A DNA stretch of 64,000 bases from Clostridium swellfunianum (GTDB taxonomy: Bacteria; Bacillota; Clostridia; Clostridiales; Clostridiaceae): positions 2,085,243 through 2,149,242 of the forward strand of contig NZ_JAMOFV010000006.1 of NCBI RefSeq assembly GCF_023656515.1. The letters run 5' to 3'. Position 1 is the stretch's first letter, and each line of letters starts with the position of its first letter. This document shows, one piece after another, positions 32,092 through 40,328 of the stretch. The notes under the pieces are model-generated. The model ran no database searches. It had not been told where the DNA came from and saw only the letters and a list, made by a program, of their open reading frames with translations. The position numbers were made by a program, and so were the translations under genes.

Positions 32092-32802
32092 TTATATTGC
32101 TATTTTTTCTTGTATTACTTTGAGAAGAAACTCTCTCCCCAACTGTGTCCAGCGTCTATGGTAAATAGCTTTACCGTTGTCTAATACCTCCTGTTTAATT
32201 TCTACATAACCTTTATCAGCATATTTTGAATATAAAACATATGTATCATTTTGCTTAAATTGAATTTTCAGATCATATAGTTCCTTGTTAAGCGCCATTG
32301 CTGATGCGAATCCTAACTCTTTTGCTATCTCAGTAGCTGTATAGGTCTTATTAACGTGCATTAATATAGTGTTGGTTTGCTCTAGCTCTTGTCTCTTCTT
32401 GCGCTCATCTCTGTATTTGGTCAATATGTCTAGGAGTAAGTCTGGATTATCCAGAAGGTCTTCCTTGACATACATTCCATGTTTTCTTACATCTTTGAGA
32501 ATTTGTTTTACCTGTTTCTTAAATTCTTTAGCGGCAGGCATTCTGCTTTGCATTAAAACCTCATATAACCCATCTTCAGTAAGAAACCACATTTTGCGCC
32601 CTTGACCTGACCACGAAATTGTTTCGGTCAGCTTTTCAGAATCATCTACCATTGCAACCATTTCATTAACCTTGTTTGGATTATATTCAATCCACTCAGC
32701 TACATCCTTCGCTAAGAATAAAGGACTTTCATAAGTTCCATACATTCTAAAGTTTTTGCCTAGCAACTGCCTTTCATCTATGATTTGTAAATCGTTCCCC
32801 AC
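32092..32802 (-). CDS. Phage antirepressor (Bro-N plus KilAC domains)
   Basis: 236 residues from GTG 32800-32802, GGAGGG seven bases upstream. Bro-N domain (LGKNFRMYGTYESPLFLAKD, VAEWIEYNPNKVNEMVAMVD, FLTEDGLYEVLMQSRMPAAK) then KilAC-type domain (YTATEIAKELGFASAMALNK, GYVEIKQEVLDNGKAIYHRR, WTQLGREFL). It is in the lytic operon next to the Cro-like gene and should interfere with the CI-type repressor to favour induction. Confidence 0.9.
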   Translation of the reverse strand: MGNDLQIIDERQLLGKNFRMYGTYESPLFLAKDVAEWIEYNPNKVNEMVAMVDDSEKLTETISWSGQGRKMWFLTEDGLYEVLMQSRMPAAKEFKKQVKQILKDVRKHGMYVKEDLLDNPDLLLDILTKYRDERKKRQELEQTNTILMHVNKTYTATEIAKELGFASAMALNKELYDLKIQFKQNDTYVLYSKYADKGYVEIKQEVLDNGKAIYHRRWTQLGREFLLKVIQEKIAI

Positions 32803-32849
32803 TCTACATCCCTCCGTTTTCCAATTTAATTTTCAATGAACTACAGATA

Positions 32850-33083
32850 CTAATAGCAAGTCTCAGTAACACATTGCAAACCATGGTTGCCATCAAGGTT
32901 AAAAAAAAGTTCCTCTAGCGGTTTACCTAATCTCTTGGAAAGCCTATAAGCAATTAAATATGATGGTTTGCTCTTGCCTGTTTCTATTTTAGATAGGTAA
33001 ACTCTGGAAATATGTGTTTCAGAAGCGAGCTGTTCCTGGGATAATCCTATGGATTCTCTAATTTCTCTTATTTTGTTACCCAT
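32850..33083 (-). CDS. Cro-like XRE-family repressor
   Basis: 77 residues from ATG 33083 (MGNKIREIRESIGLSQEQLA), AAGGAGG nearby. Helix-turn-helix LSQEQLASETHISRVYLSKI with ETGKSKPS, the XRE pattern. First gene of the leftward lytic operon under the TTGACA-17-TACAAT promoter, so it corresponds to Cro. The short cysteine-containing C-terminus is unusual. Confidence 0.85.
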   Translation of the reverse strand: MGNKIREIRESIGLSQEQLASETHISRVYLSKIETGKSKPSYLIAYRLSKRLGKPLEELFFNLDGNHGLQCVTETCY

Positions 33084-33112
33084 AATTTCCACCTCCTTTC
33101 GTGTTGCAAACC

Positions 33113-33135
33113 ATTGTTTACATTTTTATTGTAAC
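33113..33135. promoter_or_regulatory. Operator overlapping lytic promoter -10
   Basis: ATTGTTTACA (33113-33122) plus the imperfect dyad GTTTACA-TTTTTA-TTGTAAC (33116-33135). The same ATTGTTTACA recurs at 33209-33218. It covers the -10 of the leftward promoter, so it should be a CI/Cro binding site. Confidence 0.6.
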
Positions 33136-33156
33136 GATATTATATTCGGTTGTCAA
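33128..33156 (-). promoter_or_regulatory. Lytic (early leftward) promoter
   Basis: Minus strand TTGACA (33151-33156), 17 bases, TACAAT (33128-33133): near-perfect vegetative promoter driving the Cro-like gene and the early operon. Confidence 0.8.
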
Positions 33157-33197
33157 CTATGTTATGCAAGAATTTTCGAATTTATTTTTTATTTAGC

Positions 33198-33226
33198 TTT
33201 TGTAATCTATTGTTTACAAGTATAAT
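33198..33226 (+). promoter_or_regulatory. Lysogeny promoter and second operator
   Basis: TATAAT at 33221-33226 with a weak -35 (TTTTGT or TTTGTA). The spacer holds the dyad TTGTAA-8-TTACAA (33200-33219) and the second ATTGTTTACA. It drives the repressor gene at 33246, 20 bases downstream. Confidence 0.65.
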
Positions 33227-33245
33227 AAAGTTAGAGGTGTGTTAA

Positions 33246-33824
33246 ATGAAAACATTGAGTGAAATTATTACTAATTATATGAATGAAAACAGCTTGTCTC
33301 AACGTGATTTTGCTAAATTGGCAGGCATAAGCCACACTTATGTAGCTAAGTTGCAAACCGGCATTGACCCAAGAACCGGCAAGCAAATTGAGCCTACTTT
33401 TATGGTTATTGAAAAATTAGCAGATGCAATGAATATAAGTTTATACGATTTGTTTATTGAGCTTGGCAAGTTTGATGAAGCTAATTCTAATGCAGTTAAG
33501 AGAAGAACCGTATTTAAGTATGATAATGAAACAGATTCTTATAAGCACTACAATCCTAACACATATAGCCAAGTTAGAGTTACATCAGGCGCTGATGAAA
33601 ACTCCAACAAATTAACAAAGAAAGATGAAAAAGATGTTGAGAAACTTTTGAACCAAACTATGGATTATATAGAAAGCCAGGAAGGACTTATGCTAAATGG
33701 CGAGATATTAGATGAGGACGATTTATTACTCCTTAAACAAGCTATCAAAAACGGTCTAGAATATGCTAAGATTTCAAATAAAAAGAAATATACTCCTAAA
33801 AAATACAGAAAAGAAAATAAATAA
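33246..33824 (+). CDS. CI-like XRE-family phage repressor
   Basis: 192 residues, GAGGTG before ATG. N-terminal helix-turn-helix NSLSQRDFAKLAGISHTYVA with KLQTGIDPRTGKQIEPT insert; C-terminal charged domain ending KKKYTPKKYRKENK. No LexA-type peptidase residues are visible, so inactivation probably depends on the ImmA-like peptidase encoded next to it. Divergent from the Cro-like gene: the classic genetic switch. Confidence 0.88.
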   Translation: MKTLSEIITNYMNENSLSQRDFAKLAGISHTYVAKLQTGIDPRTGKQIEPTFMVIEKLADAMNISLYDLFIELGKFDEANSNAVKRRTVFKYDNETDSYKHYNPNTYSQVRVTSGADENSNKLTKKDEKDVEKLLNQTMDYIESQEGLMLNGEILDEDDLLLLKQAIKNGLEYAKISNKKKYTPKKYRKENK

Positions 33825-33867
33825 GTTAATCATGGGTTAATGGTCGGGGAATTAGGGAGAGGATATC

Positions 33868-34293
33868 TTGAATATAAAAAAGATAGTTAAAAAGCTAGTT
33901 GAAAAATATGGCACAAATAACCCTTTTGAACTTGCTGAATGTTTAGGGATTAAAATTTTATATGAACCTTTAGGCAATATTAGAGGATTTTATCAAGCCT
34001 GCCCTAAAAATAAAATAATACATATTAATAACGCCTTGGATGAATTGAACAGGCTTTTAGTATGTGCACACGAATTAGGACATGCTATGCTACATGCAAA
34101 GCTAAATATTTTATTCATCGAAAAAAATACTTTTTATATAAAAAATAAATATGAGATAGAAGCAAATATGTTTTCATCTGAATTACTTATACAGGATGAT
34201 CTTATTAATCACTATCCTGAATACTTTACAATGGAGCAAATAGCAGCGAGTATTAATATGCCTAAAGAATTATTACAACTCAAATTAAATTAA
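33868..34293 (+). CDS. ImmA/IrrE-family metallopeptidase
   Basis: 141 residues from TTG 33868, GGAGAGG five bases upstream. Zinc motif CAHELGHAMLH (HELGH at about 68-72) and the third-ligand region YEIEANMFSSELLI. Such peptidases cleave or relieve the cognate XRE repressor, as in ICEBs1 ImmA/ImmR. It follows the repressor gene in the same operon. Confidence 0.92.
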   Translation: MNIKKIVKKLVEKYGTNNPFELAECLGIKILYEPLGNIRGFYQACPKNKIIHINNALDELNRLLVCAHELGHAMLHAKLNILFIEKNTFYIKNKYEIEANMFSSELLIQDDLINHYPEYFTMEQIAASINMPKELLQLKLN

Positions 34294-34486
34294 TTTAAGT
34301 AATTTTTTATACAATCTATATACATATATTTGAAATTATGTAATACGTCGTAACTTCATTTAATATGTCGAACCATATCAATAACTAAAAATAAAAATGC
34401 GTACGACCATACTTTGAGAGCCTTGAGCACCAACCCTTTTATTATATTAAACATTTACTTTCAATTGGAAAGCGGTGATTACTTAA
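34294..34486. other. Intergenic region before HipA-like gene with 20-bp-spaced repeats
   Basis: 193 bases. Direct repeat TAATACGTCG (34341-34350) / TAATATGTCG (34361-34370), 20 bp apart, and an inverted-type copy GTACGACCATA near 34401-34411. Probably promoter and operator of the next two genes. Confidence 0.45.
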
Positions 34487-35293
34487 TTGGATATACTTAA
34501 TATAGATAGCCTAGATTTTGTTATCGGAAATGGCTGCACTGAGCCTATTGTGGGCACAGGTGGCAACAATAAAGTTGTTGTTAAGCCTTTTAATAATATA
34601 CAGGGCAATAAGGTCTTAATTAATGAGTTAGTATGTTACCTTATAGCGCAGCAATTACACTTAACAACACCAGAATGCGGCATATGTAAAATAGATAAAT
34701 TCACAAAGGTTGATCAAAGCATTTATAATTTAACAGATTTTGGACATAATAATAATGGTTTAGGATTCTATTCCACATATTTACCTAATGTAACTGTAAT
34801 TAATAATTTTAAACTCATAGAGTTTTCACAAAATTATAAATGGTTGATTCCTTCGATATTACTTTTTGATCATCTTATTTATAATAGTGATAGAAATAAA
34901 GGTAATCTCTTAATTAATACTACCAAACAATCAAAAAAAATGTACATAATAGATCATTCTCATACATTCAATAAGCAGTGTCTGTGGGATAGTAATCAAT
35001 TATCGTTTTGCATAAAGGATAATGATATTGAAGATGTAACAATTATGGAAAGTAATTCATATTTATATTCCATGTTTAAGAAAGTTATTAAAGTAGATTT
35101 AGTATCGATGTTAGAAGCAAAAAATTTATTTCTTAATAGGTTGAACAAGGAGTTCTTTTATAATATAGTTAATAATATACCTAGTGAATGGGAAAGTAAT
35201 ACGAGTGAAAATAGAGCCTTAGCGGAGTATCTTTATTACAGATTTAAAAATTTAGATACTCTTATAAATATAATTTTAAGTTATCAATATTAG
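34487..35293 (+). CDS. HipA-like kinase (HipA_2 type)
   Basis: 268 residues from TTG 34487. Kinase residues visible: nucleotide-binding KVVVKPF (K33), NELVCYLIA (E47), catalytic NSDRNKGNLL (D135, N140) and metal-binding IIDHSHTF (D156). Shorter than toxin HipA and without an N-terminal HipA_N domain; no HipB antitoxin beside it. It is directly followed (3 bases) by a DUF3037-like gene, a recurring pair in bacteria of unknown role. Its place between the immunity genes and integrase suggests a lysogenic-expression accessory module, possibly phage defence. Confidence 0.82.
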   Translation: MDILNIDSLDFVIGNGCTEPIVGTGGNNKVVVKPFNNIQGNKVLINELVCYLIAQQLHLTTPECGICKIDKFTKVDQSIYNLTDFGHNNNGLGFYSTYLPNVTVINNFKLIEFSQNYKWLIPSILLFDHLIYNSDRNKGNLLINTTKQSKKMYIIDHSHTFNKQCLWDSNQLSFCIKDNDIEDVTIMESNSYLYSMFKKVIKVDLVSMLEAKNLFLNRLNKEFFYNIVNNIPSEWESNTSENRALAEYLYYRFKNLDTLINIILSYQY

Positions 35294-35305
35294 GGGGTGA
35301 GCCAA

Positions 35306-36073
35306 ATGGCCTATATAAAATTTTCTGTTTTTTGCCACTATACTTCATTCCTTACTAAAGAATGTATTAATCTAGGAATTTTATTCCATAATATTACTGA
35401 AAATATTTATAGATTTGAATATACAACAAATTGGAAAAGAGTAAGTAATTTTAACGATGAGTTAGATATAGAATTTCTTAAAATTCAACTAGAGGGAATT
35501 AAAGATGAAGTTGAAAGTAAAGAATTTACTTTTAGCAAGAATAATAGTATAGAAAATTATATACGCTTCTACGCAAATGATTTTAAATTTACAGAAATTA
35601 CAATTACAGAAGAGGATGATTTTGAGTCATTTATTGAAGAAACTAAAAAGATGATATTACGCTTCGATTTTTCAAAAGAAAAAAGACCAAATAAAGATGA
35701 TCAATATCGCTATCTTAAAAATATTCTCAAAAACAAAAATATTGATTTTTCAAGCAAACGTACTCAAGGATATTTTTCTGAATCTCTAAACTTTGATTTA
35801 ATATTAGGTAATTATGCATTCAAATTCTTTACGTTTGAGGGAAAAATGCCAAGCCATCTTGTATCTAGCGTAAAGTCTTGGGCTTATGATGCATATAAAT
35901 TAAAAGGCACATATAATCTAGTTTTTGTTGCGGATGCTGATTTTTCCACAGATAACAAATATAAGGTTATTTTTGATATCCTTCAAGAAGAATCTTCTTA
36001 TTTTATGACCTTTTCAGAGGTGATACCTTTTATAGAAAAAATTAATTTGAATTCTGAGGTATTAAACTCTTAA
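35306..36073 (+). CDS. DUF3037-like partner protein
   Basis: 255 residues from ATG 35306 (MAYIKFSVFCHYTSFLTKEC), AGGGGG upstream. N-terminal KECINLGILFHN resembles the DUF3037 signature (E-x-x-N-x-G-V-x-x-F); the rest is a mixed domain with an Asp/Lys-rich middle and the strand pair YNLVFVADADF. DUF3037 proteins are commonly adjacent to HipA_2 kinases, supporting the assignment. Biochemical role unknown. Confidence 0.68.
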   Translation: MAYIKFSVFCHYTSFLTKECINLGILFHNITENIYRFEYTTNWKRVSNFNDELDIEFLKIQLEGIKDEVESKEFTFSKNNSIENYIRFYANDFKFTEITITEEDDFESFIEETKKMILRFDFSKEKRPNKDDQYRYLKNILKNKNIDFSSKRTQGYFSESLNFDLILGNYAFKFFTFEGKMPSHLVSSVKSWAYDAYKLKGTYNLVFVADADFSTDNKYKVIFDILQEESSYFMTFSEVIPFIEKINLNSEVLNS

Positions 36074-36090
36074 ACGAACTAAAAAACACG

Positions 36091-36119
36091 TTGACATGCA
36101 AACATCCGTTTGATATATT
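36091..36119 (+). promoter_or_regulatory. Recombinase promoter
   Basis: TTGACA (36091-36096), 17 bases, TATATT (36114-36119). Upstream of a leader and terminator-like hairpin before the recombinase. Confidence 0.75.
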
Positions 36120-36164
36120 ATATCTAGAAACCCACACATTCCCGTTTAGATCATCTAGAGGTTC

Positions 36165-36239
36165 ATGAAACCCATTATAAGCTTAGTTGCTTGTGGTGGG
36201 TTTATTTATTTTTTGATACTAAGGAGGATTAATATATGA
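36165..36239 (+). CDS. Hydrophobic leader peptide upstream of recombinase
   Basis: 24 codons, with AGAGG close before ATG. Peptide segment KPIISLVACGGFIYFLILRR is one membrane-type helix with a basic end. Its TGA stop overlaps the recombinase ATG (ATGA), and the recombinase ribosome site AAGGAGG is inside it, so translation may be coupled. The terminator hairpin 36168-36214 is also inside it. It could instead be a chance ORF. Confidence 0.4.
   Translation: MKPIISLVACGGFIYFLILRRINI
36168..36214 (+). terminator. Terminator-like attenuator hairpin before recombinase
   Basis: AAACCCATTATAAGC pairs with GCTTGTGGTGGGTTT (15 bp, three G-U pairs), loop TTAGTT, then TTTATTTTTT. An upstream AAACCCACACA (36128-36138) could pair with the 3' arm instead, making an antiterminator. 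Confidence 0.6.
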
Positions 36240-37864
36240 AAGTTGCTGTCTACGTAAGAGTAAGTACAGAGGACCAAGCCGATAGAGGAACAATCGAAAA
36301 TCAAATTATATTTGCTGAAAAGTATTGTGATTTACATAGTTTAGAAGTTTTTAAAGTTTATAAAGAAGAAGGAATAAGTGGTACGATTCCACTACATGAA
36401 AGGCCAGAAGGAAAGTATTTAATTGAAGATGCCAAAAATAAATTATTTGATACTTTATTAGTATATAAATTAGATAGGCTCGGAAGGTCAGCTCGTGTAA
36501 CTCTTAACAGTTTATATGAACTTGAAAACTATGGAATACAAATAAAGAGCATGACTGAACCTTTTGACACATCTAATCCCTCTGGACGCTTTATGATAAC
36601 TATGCTCGCTGGTGTTGCTGACCTCGAAAGAGAAACAATACTTGAAAGAATGTGGCATGGAGCAAATAGAGCTGCTAGAGACGGCAAGTGGTTAGGCGGT
36701 ATTGTTCCTTATGGTTATATAGTAGATTCTAAAGGTTATTTAGAAGTAAACGACTCTCCCCTGCCTGGCTTTGATATAACTGAGGCTGAAGTAATAAGGA
36801 TGATATTTGATTTAACTGTAAATCAAAAATATAGTTCAGTGAAAATAGCGAATTACTTAAATGCTTTAGGAATACCATCATCTTATAAAAAACTAGATAA
36901 GAAGGTACTAAGAGGAAAGCGCAAGGAATCCACTGCTGGAATTTGGAGACCTACTGCTATTCAAAGGATTATAAAGAGCAAGACTTATATGGGGATACAT
37001 GAATATGGGAAGAGAAGCAATAAAAAAGATAGAGAAATCATAACAAGAGAAGTTCCTGGTATCATAGACTCTGATACTTGGACCTCTGCTCAAAATGTCT
37101 TAAAAGAAAATCAGATTGACGCTATGAGAAATTCAACTCAAGATTATCTCTTAAGAGGCCTAATTAAGTGTGGCTGCTGTGGAAAAAACTATATGGGAAT
37201 AACCTATAAGGCTAGGAATAAAAATTTCTACACATGCACAAGCAAATACAGTTATGACGGTATACTAAACGGCAAATGTGCTTCTAAAAACGTTCCTGGG
37301 GCATTTATAGAAGAGTTAGTTTGGGATGACATACTTCACTTTATTTACAATCCAGGAGAGGTTGTAGAGCTTATACGCGAGAATTTAGAGGATACTAATA
37401 ATAAGATAACCAGTCTTAAAAGACAGAAAGATCAATTACAGGTTTCTATAAACACTAAAGAGGAAGAAAAACAGTCAATATTAGATCTATTCAGGCGAAA
37501 AATAATTAGTGCTACTGATGTGGAAAAACAATTAAGTAAAATTAATGATGAGCTTTTAGTTAACCAAGAGTTGGTAATAGATTTAGATAAACAAATTAAC
37601 TCTCAATCTATACTAGAACAAAAATTTAATTCAGTTGAATTGCTACTTGCTACTATGAAAGAAAAGATTGAAAATGGAATCACTTTTAAGGATAAAAGAG
37701 ATATAGTTAAAACACTAGTTAAAAGAATTGATGTATATACTATAGAACAGCTAAATGGTCGTAAATCTGTCGATATCAAGGTTAAGTACAGTTTTACTAA
37801 AGATAGCGATATTGTACAAGGTGTTAATCACACGGACAGGGGTTTAATGCTCCTACCAACATAA
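36236..37864 (+). CDS. Large serine recombinase (phage integrase)
   Basis: 542 residues, AAGGAGG before ATG. Catalytic Ser10 in YVRVSTEDQ, resolvase core with [20 protein letters not shown] and [19 protein letters not shown], recombinase domain, zinc ribbon ([10 protein letters not shown] ... CTSKYS ... GKCASK) and a C-terminal coiled coil. It recombines attP and attB to insert the prophage. The last codons ([10 protein letters not shown]) lie in comM-derived host DNA past the attachment site, so the free phage must have a different C-terminal end. Confidence 0.95.
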   Translation: MKVAVYVRVSTEDQADRGTIENQIIFAEKYCDLHSLEVFKVYKEEGISGTIPLHERPEGKYLIEDAKNKLFDTLLVYKLDRLGRSARVTLNSLYELENYGIQIKSMTEPFDTSNPSGRFMITMLAGVADLERETILERMWHGANRAARDGKWLGGIVPYGYIVDSKGYLEVNDSPLPGFDITEAEVIRMIFDLTVNQKYSSVKIANYLNALGIPSSYKKLDKKVLRGKRKESTAGIWRPTAIQRIIKSKTYMGIHEYGKRSNKKDREIITREVPGIIDSDTWTSAQNVLKENQIDAMRNSTQDYLLRGLIKCGCCGKNYMGITYKARNKNFYTCTSKYSYDGILNGKCASKNVPGAFIEELVWDDILHFIYNPGEVVELIRENLEDTNNKITSLKRQKDQLQVSINTKEEEKQSILDLFRRKIISATDVEKQLSKINDELLVNQELVIDLDKQINSQSILEQKFNSVELLLATMKEKIENGITFKDKRDIVKTLVKRIDVYTIEQLNGRKSVDIKVKYSFTKDSDIVQGVNHTDRGLMLLPT

Positions 37865-38879
37865 AATTTGCAGGATAGCTAACATTGCCATTTGCACGTG
37901 AAATTGTAATTTTCTTATCCTCTAGCGGCTGCCTTAATACCTCTAATACGCTTTTTTTGAATTCCAGAAGCTCATCTAAAAAAAGCACTCCGTTATGAGC
38001 AAGTGAAATTTCACCTGGATTTAGATTACGTCCACCGCCAACCAAAGCTATTGATGAACTAGTATGATGAGGACTTCTAAACGGGCGTGTTGATAATAGA
38101 CTATTTTCCTTTAGCTGCCCTATTATGCTGTATATTTTAGTTACTTCCAAAGCTTCTTCATAACTCAAGGAAGGTAATATGCTCGGTATTCTTTTAGCCA
38201 ACATGCTCTTTCCTGAACCTGGCGGGCCCCACAATGCAATGCTATGGCTTCCAGCAGCGGCAATCTCAATTGCTCTTTTACAGCTCTCCTGTCCAACTAC
38301 ATCAGCAAAATCATAATTTAAATTATTTAGTTCATAATCGGTATCCTCAAAAGTATATGGAAGCATATCTTTATTCTCAAGGAAATCAACTACTTGTTTT
38401 AGTTCGCCAAAGGGATAAATTGATGAGTTTCTTATTATTGAACTTTCTTTGGCATTTTCGTTTGGTACAATAAACTTATTTATATTGTGATTTATCGCCT
38501 CTATTACAATCGGAAGCACACCTTTTACTCTTTTGACTTCTCCTAACAATGAAAGTTCCCCTAAAAATAAATATTCATGAACATCATTTATTTTTATTTG
38601 CTCAGTAGCAAGCAAAATACCTACTGCTATTGGAAGATCAAACTGTGAGCCTTCTTTTTTTAAATCTGCAGGAGCTAAGTTGATAGTTATTCTATTTACT
38701 GGAAACTCATAACCAGAGTTAACTATAGCCGATCTGACTCTTTCTTTTGATTCCTTAACAGCTGCATCTCCAAGTCCAACTATATTAAAAGAAGGCAGTC
38801 CATTACTTATATCTATTTCAGCTGTTACTATAACTCCATCTATCCCGCTGAAAGCTGCAGTAGCAATTTTAATTGCCAT
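37824..38879 (-). pseudogene. comM: comM / YifB Mg-chelatase-like ATPase, 5' part interrupted by prophage
   Basis: 351 residues of a protein normally about 500. N-terminal Lon-like domain ([20 protein letters not shown]), AAA core with Walker [46 protein letters not shown] and [17 protein letters not shown]. It is cut by the prophage just before the rest of the AAA domain and C-terminal zinc region. ComM helps branch migration in natural transformation. Gene function should return on precise excision. Confidence 0.93.
37825..37845. other. Right attachment site inside comM
   Basis: comM coding (read on the minus strand) is intact to NPCPC and then ends in GAT TAA where other ComM proteins continue NPCPCG. 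The phage-host junction must lie within a few bases of 37829. The core probably involves CACGGACAGGGG. The other junction lies left of the window. Confidence 0.7.
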
Positions 38880-39024
38880 AATATCACCTCTAGGAATAAA
38901 TTATTGACAATAAAATTTGATTATATAACATAAGTTAAGATGTATATAAATAATTACTTGAGTTTTCAATTAAATTAGCTTATTATTTAAAGAAAATCTA
39001 TTTATTCTTTTAGGAAGTGCTCAT
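38880..39024. other. Divergent intergenic region comM-yraN
   Basis: 145 bases, very AT-rich, containing TTGACA at 38903-38908 and several TATA-like boxes on the plus strand. Probably holds promoters for both genes, but spacing does not single one out. Confidence 0.35.
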
Positions 39025-39393
39025 ATGAAAAAACTAAATAAAACTATAGGCAACTTCGGTGAAGACTTGGCAGAAAAATTTTTAATAGATTGGGGCTATA
39101 CAATAATTGAAAGAAATTTCAAGTGCAAAATTGGAGAACTTGATATAATAGGAAAGGATGATGAGCATATAGCTTTTATAGAAGTTAAAACCAGATATGA
39201 CAGTTTGTATGGTGCTCCTAGCGAAGCAGTAACCGCTTACAAGCAGTTTAAAATTTATAAAACCGCACAGTACTATATAATGATGAGAAAACTATATAAG
39301 CTAAATTTTAGATTTGATGTTGTAGAGATAATGCTTAACAAATTTGATAACTGCCACAAAATTAGACTGATAAAAAATGCATTTCAAATATAG
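39025..39393 (+). CDS. yraN: YraN / UPF0102 endonuclease-like protein
   Basis: 122 residues. NFGEDLAEKFLIDWGYTIIE, KIGELDIIGKDDEHIAFIEV and KTRYDSLYGAPSEAVTAYK form the UPF0102 pattern, a PD-(D/E)XK-like fold (GELD ... EVK). Physiological role unclear, often linked with DNA processing genes. Usual neighbour of comM and rnhB. Confidence 0.92.
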   Translation: MKKLNKTIGNFGEDLAEKFLIDWGYTIIERNFKCKIGELDIIGKDDEHIAFIEVKTRYDSLYGAPSEAVTAYKQFKIYKTAQYYIMMRKLYKLNFRFDVVEIMLNKFDNCHKIRLIKNAFQI

Positions 39394-39420
39394 AATCTAT
39401 ATTTATCTCTAGCTTAAAAT

Positions 39421-39468
39421 TTATAAGAAGATAAAAAGGTAACAAGTTAACTTTTTATCTTCTTATAA
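39421..39468. terminator. Bidirectional terminator between yraN and rnhB
   Basis: TTATAAGAAGATAAAAAG pairs perfectly with CTTTTTATCTTCTTATAA (18 bp) around a 12-base loop; serves the converging yraN and rnhB. Confidence 0.85.
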
Positions 39469-39492
39469 ACATAGGGTTTTATAGATTATAAA

Positions 39493-40311
39493 CTATAAAA
39501 TATTAGTTAGAAACGACATTCTATGAATCTTACAAGGGCCTTGTTTTTTAAGTGCAGTAATATGTTCTTGAGTTCCATAGCCTGCGTTGTCTTCAAAGCC
39601 ATAGTCTTGATATATTTTTGCATATTCCTTCATTAAATTATCCCTGTATACTTTAGCTATTATTGAAGCACAAGCAATACTTGCACTCTTTGCATCACCT
39701 TTAATTATAAATTTGTTTGGCAAACTAAAGTTTTTTATAGGATATCCATCTGATAAAACTAAATCAGGCTGCCTTTCAAGTTCCTGCACAGCCATTCTAA
39801 ATATTTCATTATTACACCATGCGATTCCTCTAGTATCTATCATGCTGCTATCGAGTAAAGAAATACTATAGGCAGTGGCTTTGCTTTTTATTATTTCTGC
39901 CAATTGTTCTCTTGATCTGCTGGATAACTTTTTCGAATCTTTGATACCAAGCAGCAACTCTCTATCATTAGTTATATCTAAATCCAGTATTACAGCCGCT
40001 CCAACAATAGGGCCAGCCAGAGGACCACGCCCAACTTCATCTACCCCAGCAATAAAAGCATTGGATGAAAATTGTCTGTCAAAAGCATACATACCATTTA
40101 CTCTATCAATTTCTTTATTAATACATTCAACATAGCTTTTTAACCTAATAGAAAGACCTTGAACATTTTTCCTATTGTCCTCACTCAAAACAGCAGCAGC
40201 TTCCAAAAGCTGCTGCTGACTTATATTGCTATTTTCATATCCATTTTTTAAACTATCTACATAGTTTTTTATGTTTTTAAAATTCATATCTAATAAATTC
40301 ATATGTTCCAT
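39493..40311 (-). CDS. rnhB: Ribonuclease HII
   Basis: 272 residues. Catalytic region AGVDEVGRGPLAGPIVGAAV with Asp-Glu pair, further SLLDSSMIDTRGIAWCNNEI, LVLSDGYPIK, KGDAKSASIACASIIAKVYR and Asp near 240. It removes ribonucleotides from RNA/DNA hybrids. The roughly 75-residue N-terminal extension is normal in Firmicutes. Followed by the strong bidirectional terminator. No clear ribosome site; ATG 40302 is an alternative start. Confidence 0.95.
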   Translation of the reverse strand: MEHMNLLDMNFKNIKNYVDSLKNGYENSNISQQQLLEAAAVLSEDNRKNVQGLSIRLKSYVECINKEIDRVNGMYAFDRQFSSNAFIAGVDEVGRGPLAGPIVGAAVILDLDITNDRELLLGIKDSKKLSSRSREQLAEIIKSKATAYSISLLDSSMIDTRGIAWCNNEIFRMAVQELERQPDLVLSDGYPIKNFSLPNKFIIKGDAKSASIACASIIAKVYRDNLMKEYAKIYQDYGFEDNAGYGTQEHITALKKQGPCKIHRMSFLTNIL

Positions 40312-40328
40312 ATTTAAATTCTATTATA

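Noticed and set aside
34487-35293. Classic HipBA toxin-antitoxin
   Set aside because: No HipB-type HTH gene next to it; the nearest XRE gene (33246) is the phage repressor with its own promoter and peptidase, and the kinase lacks the HipA N-terminal domain.
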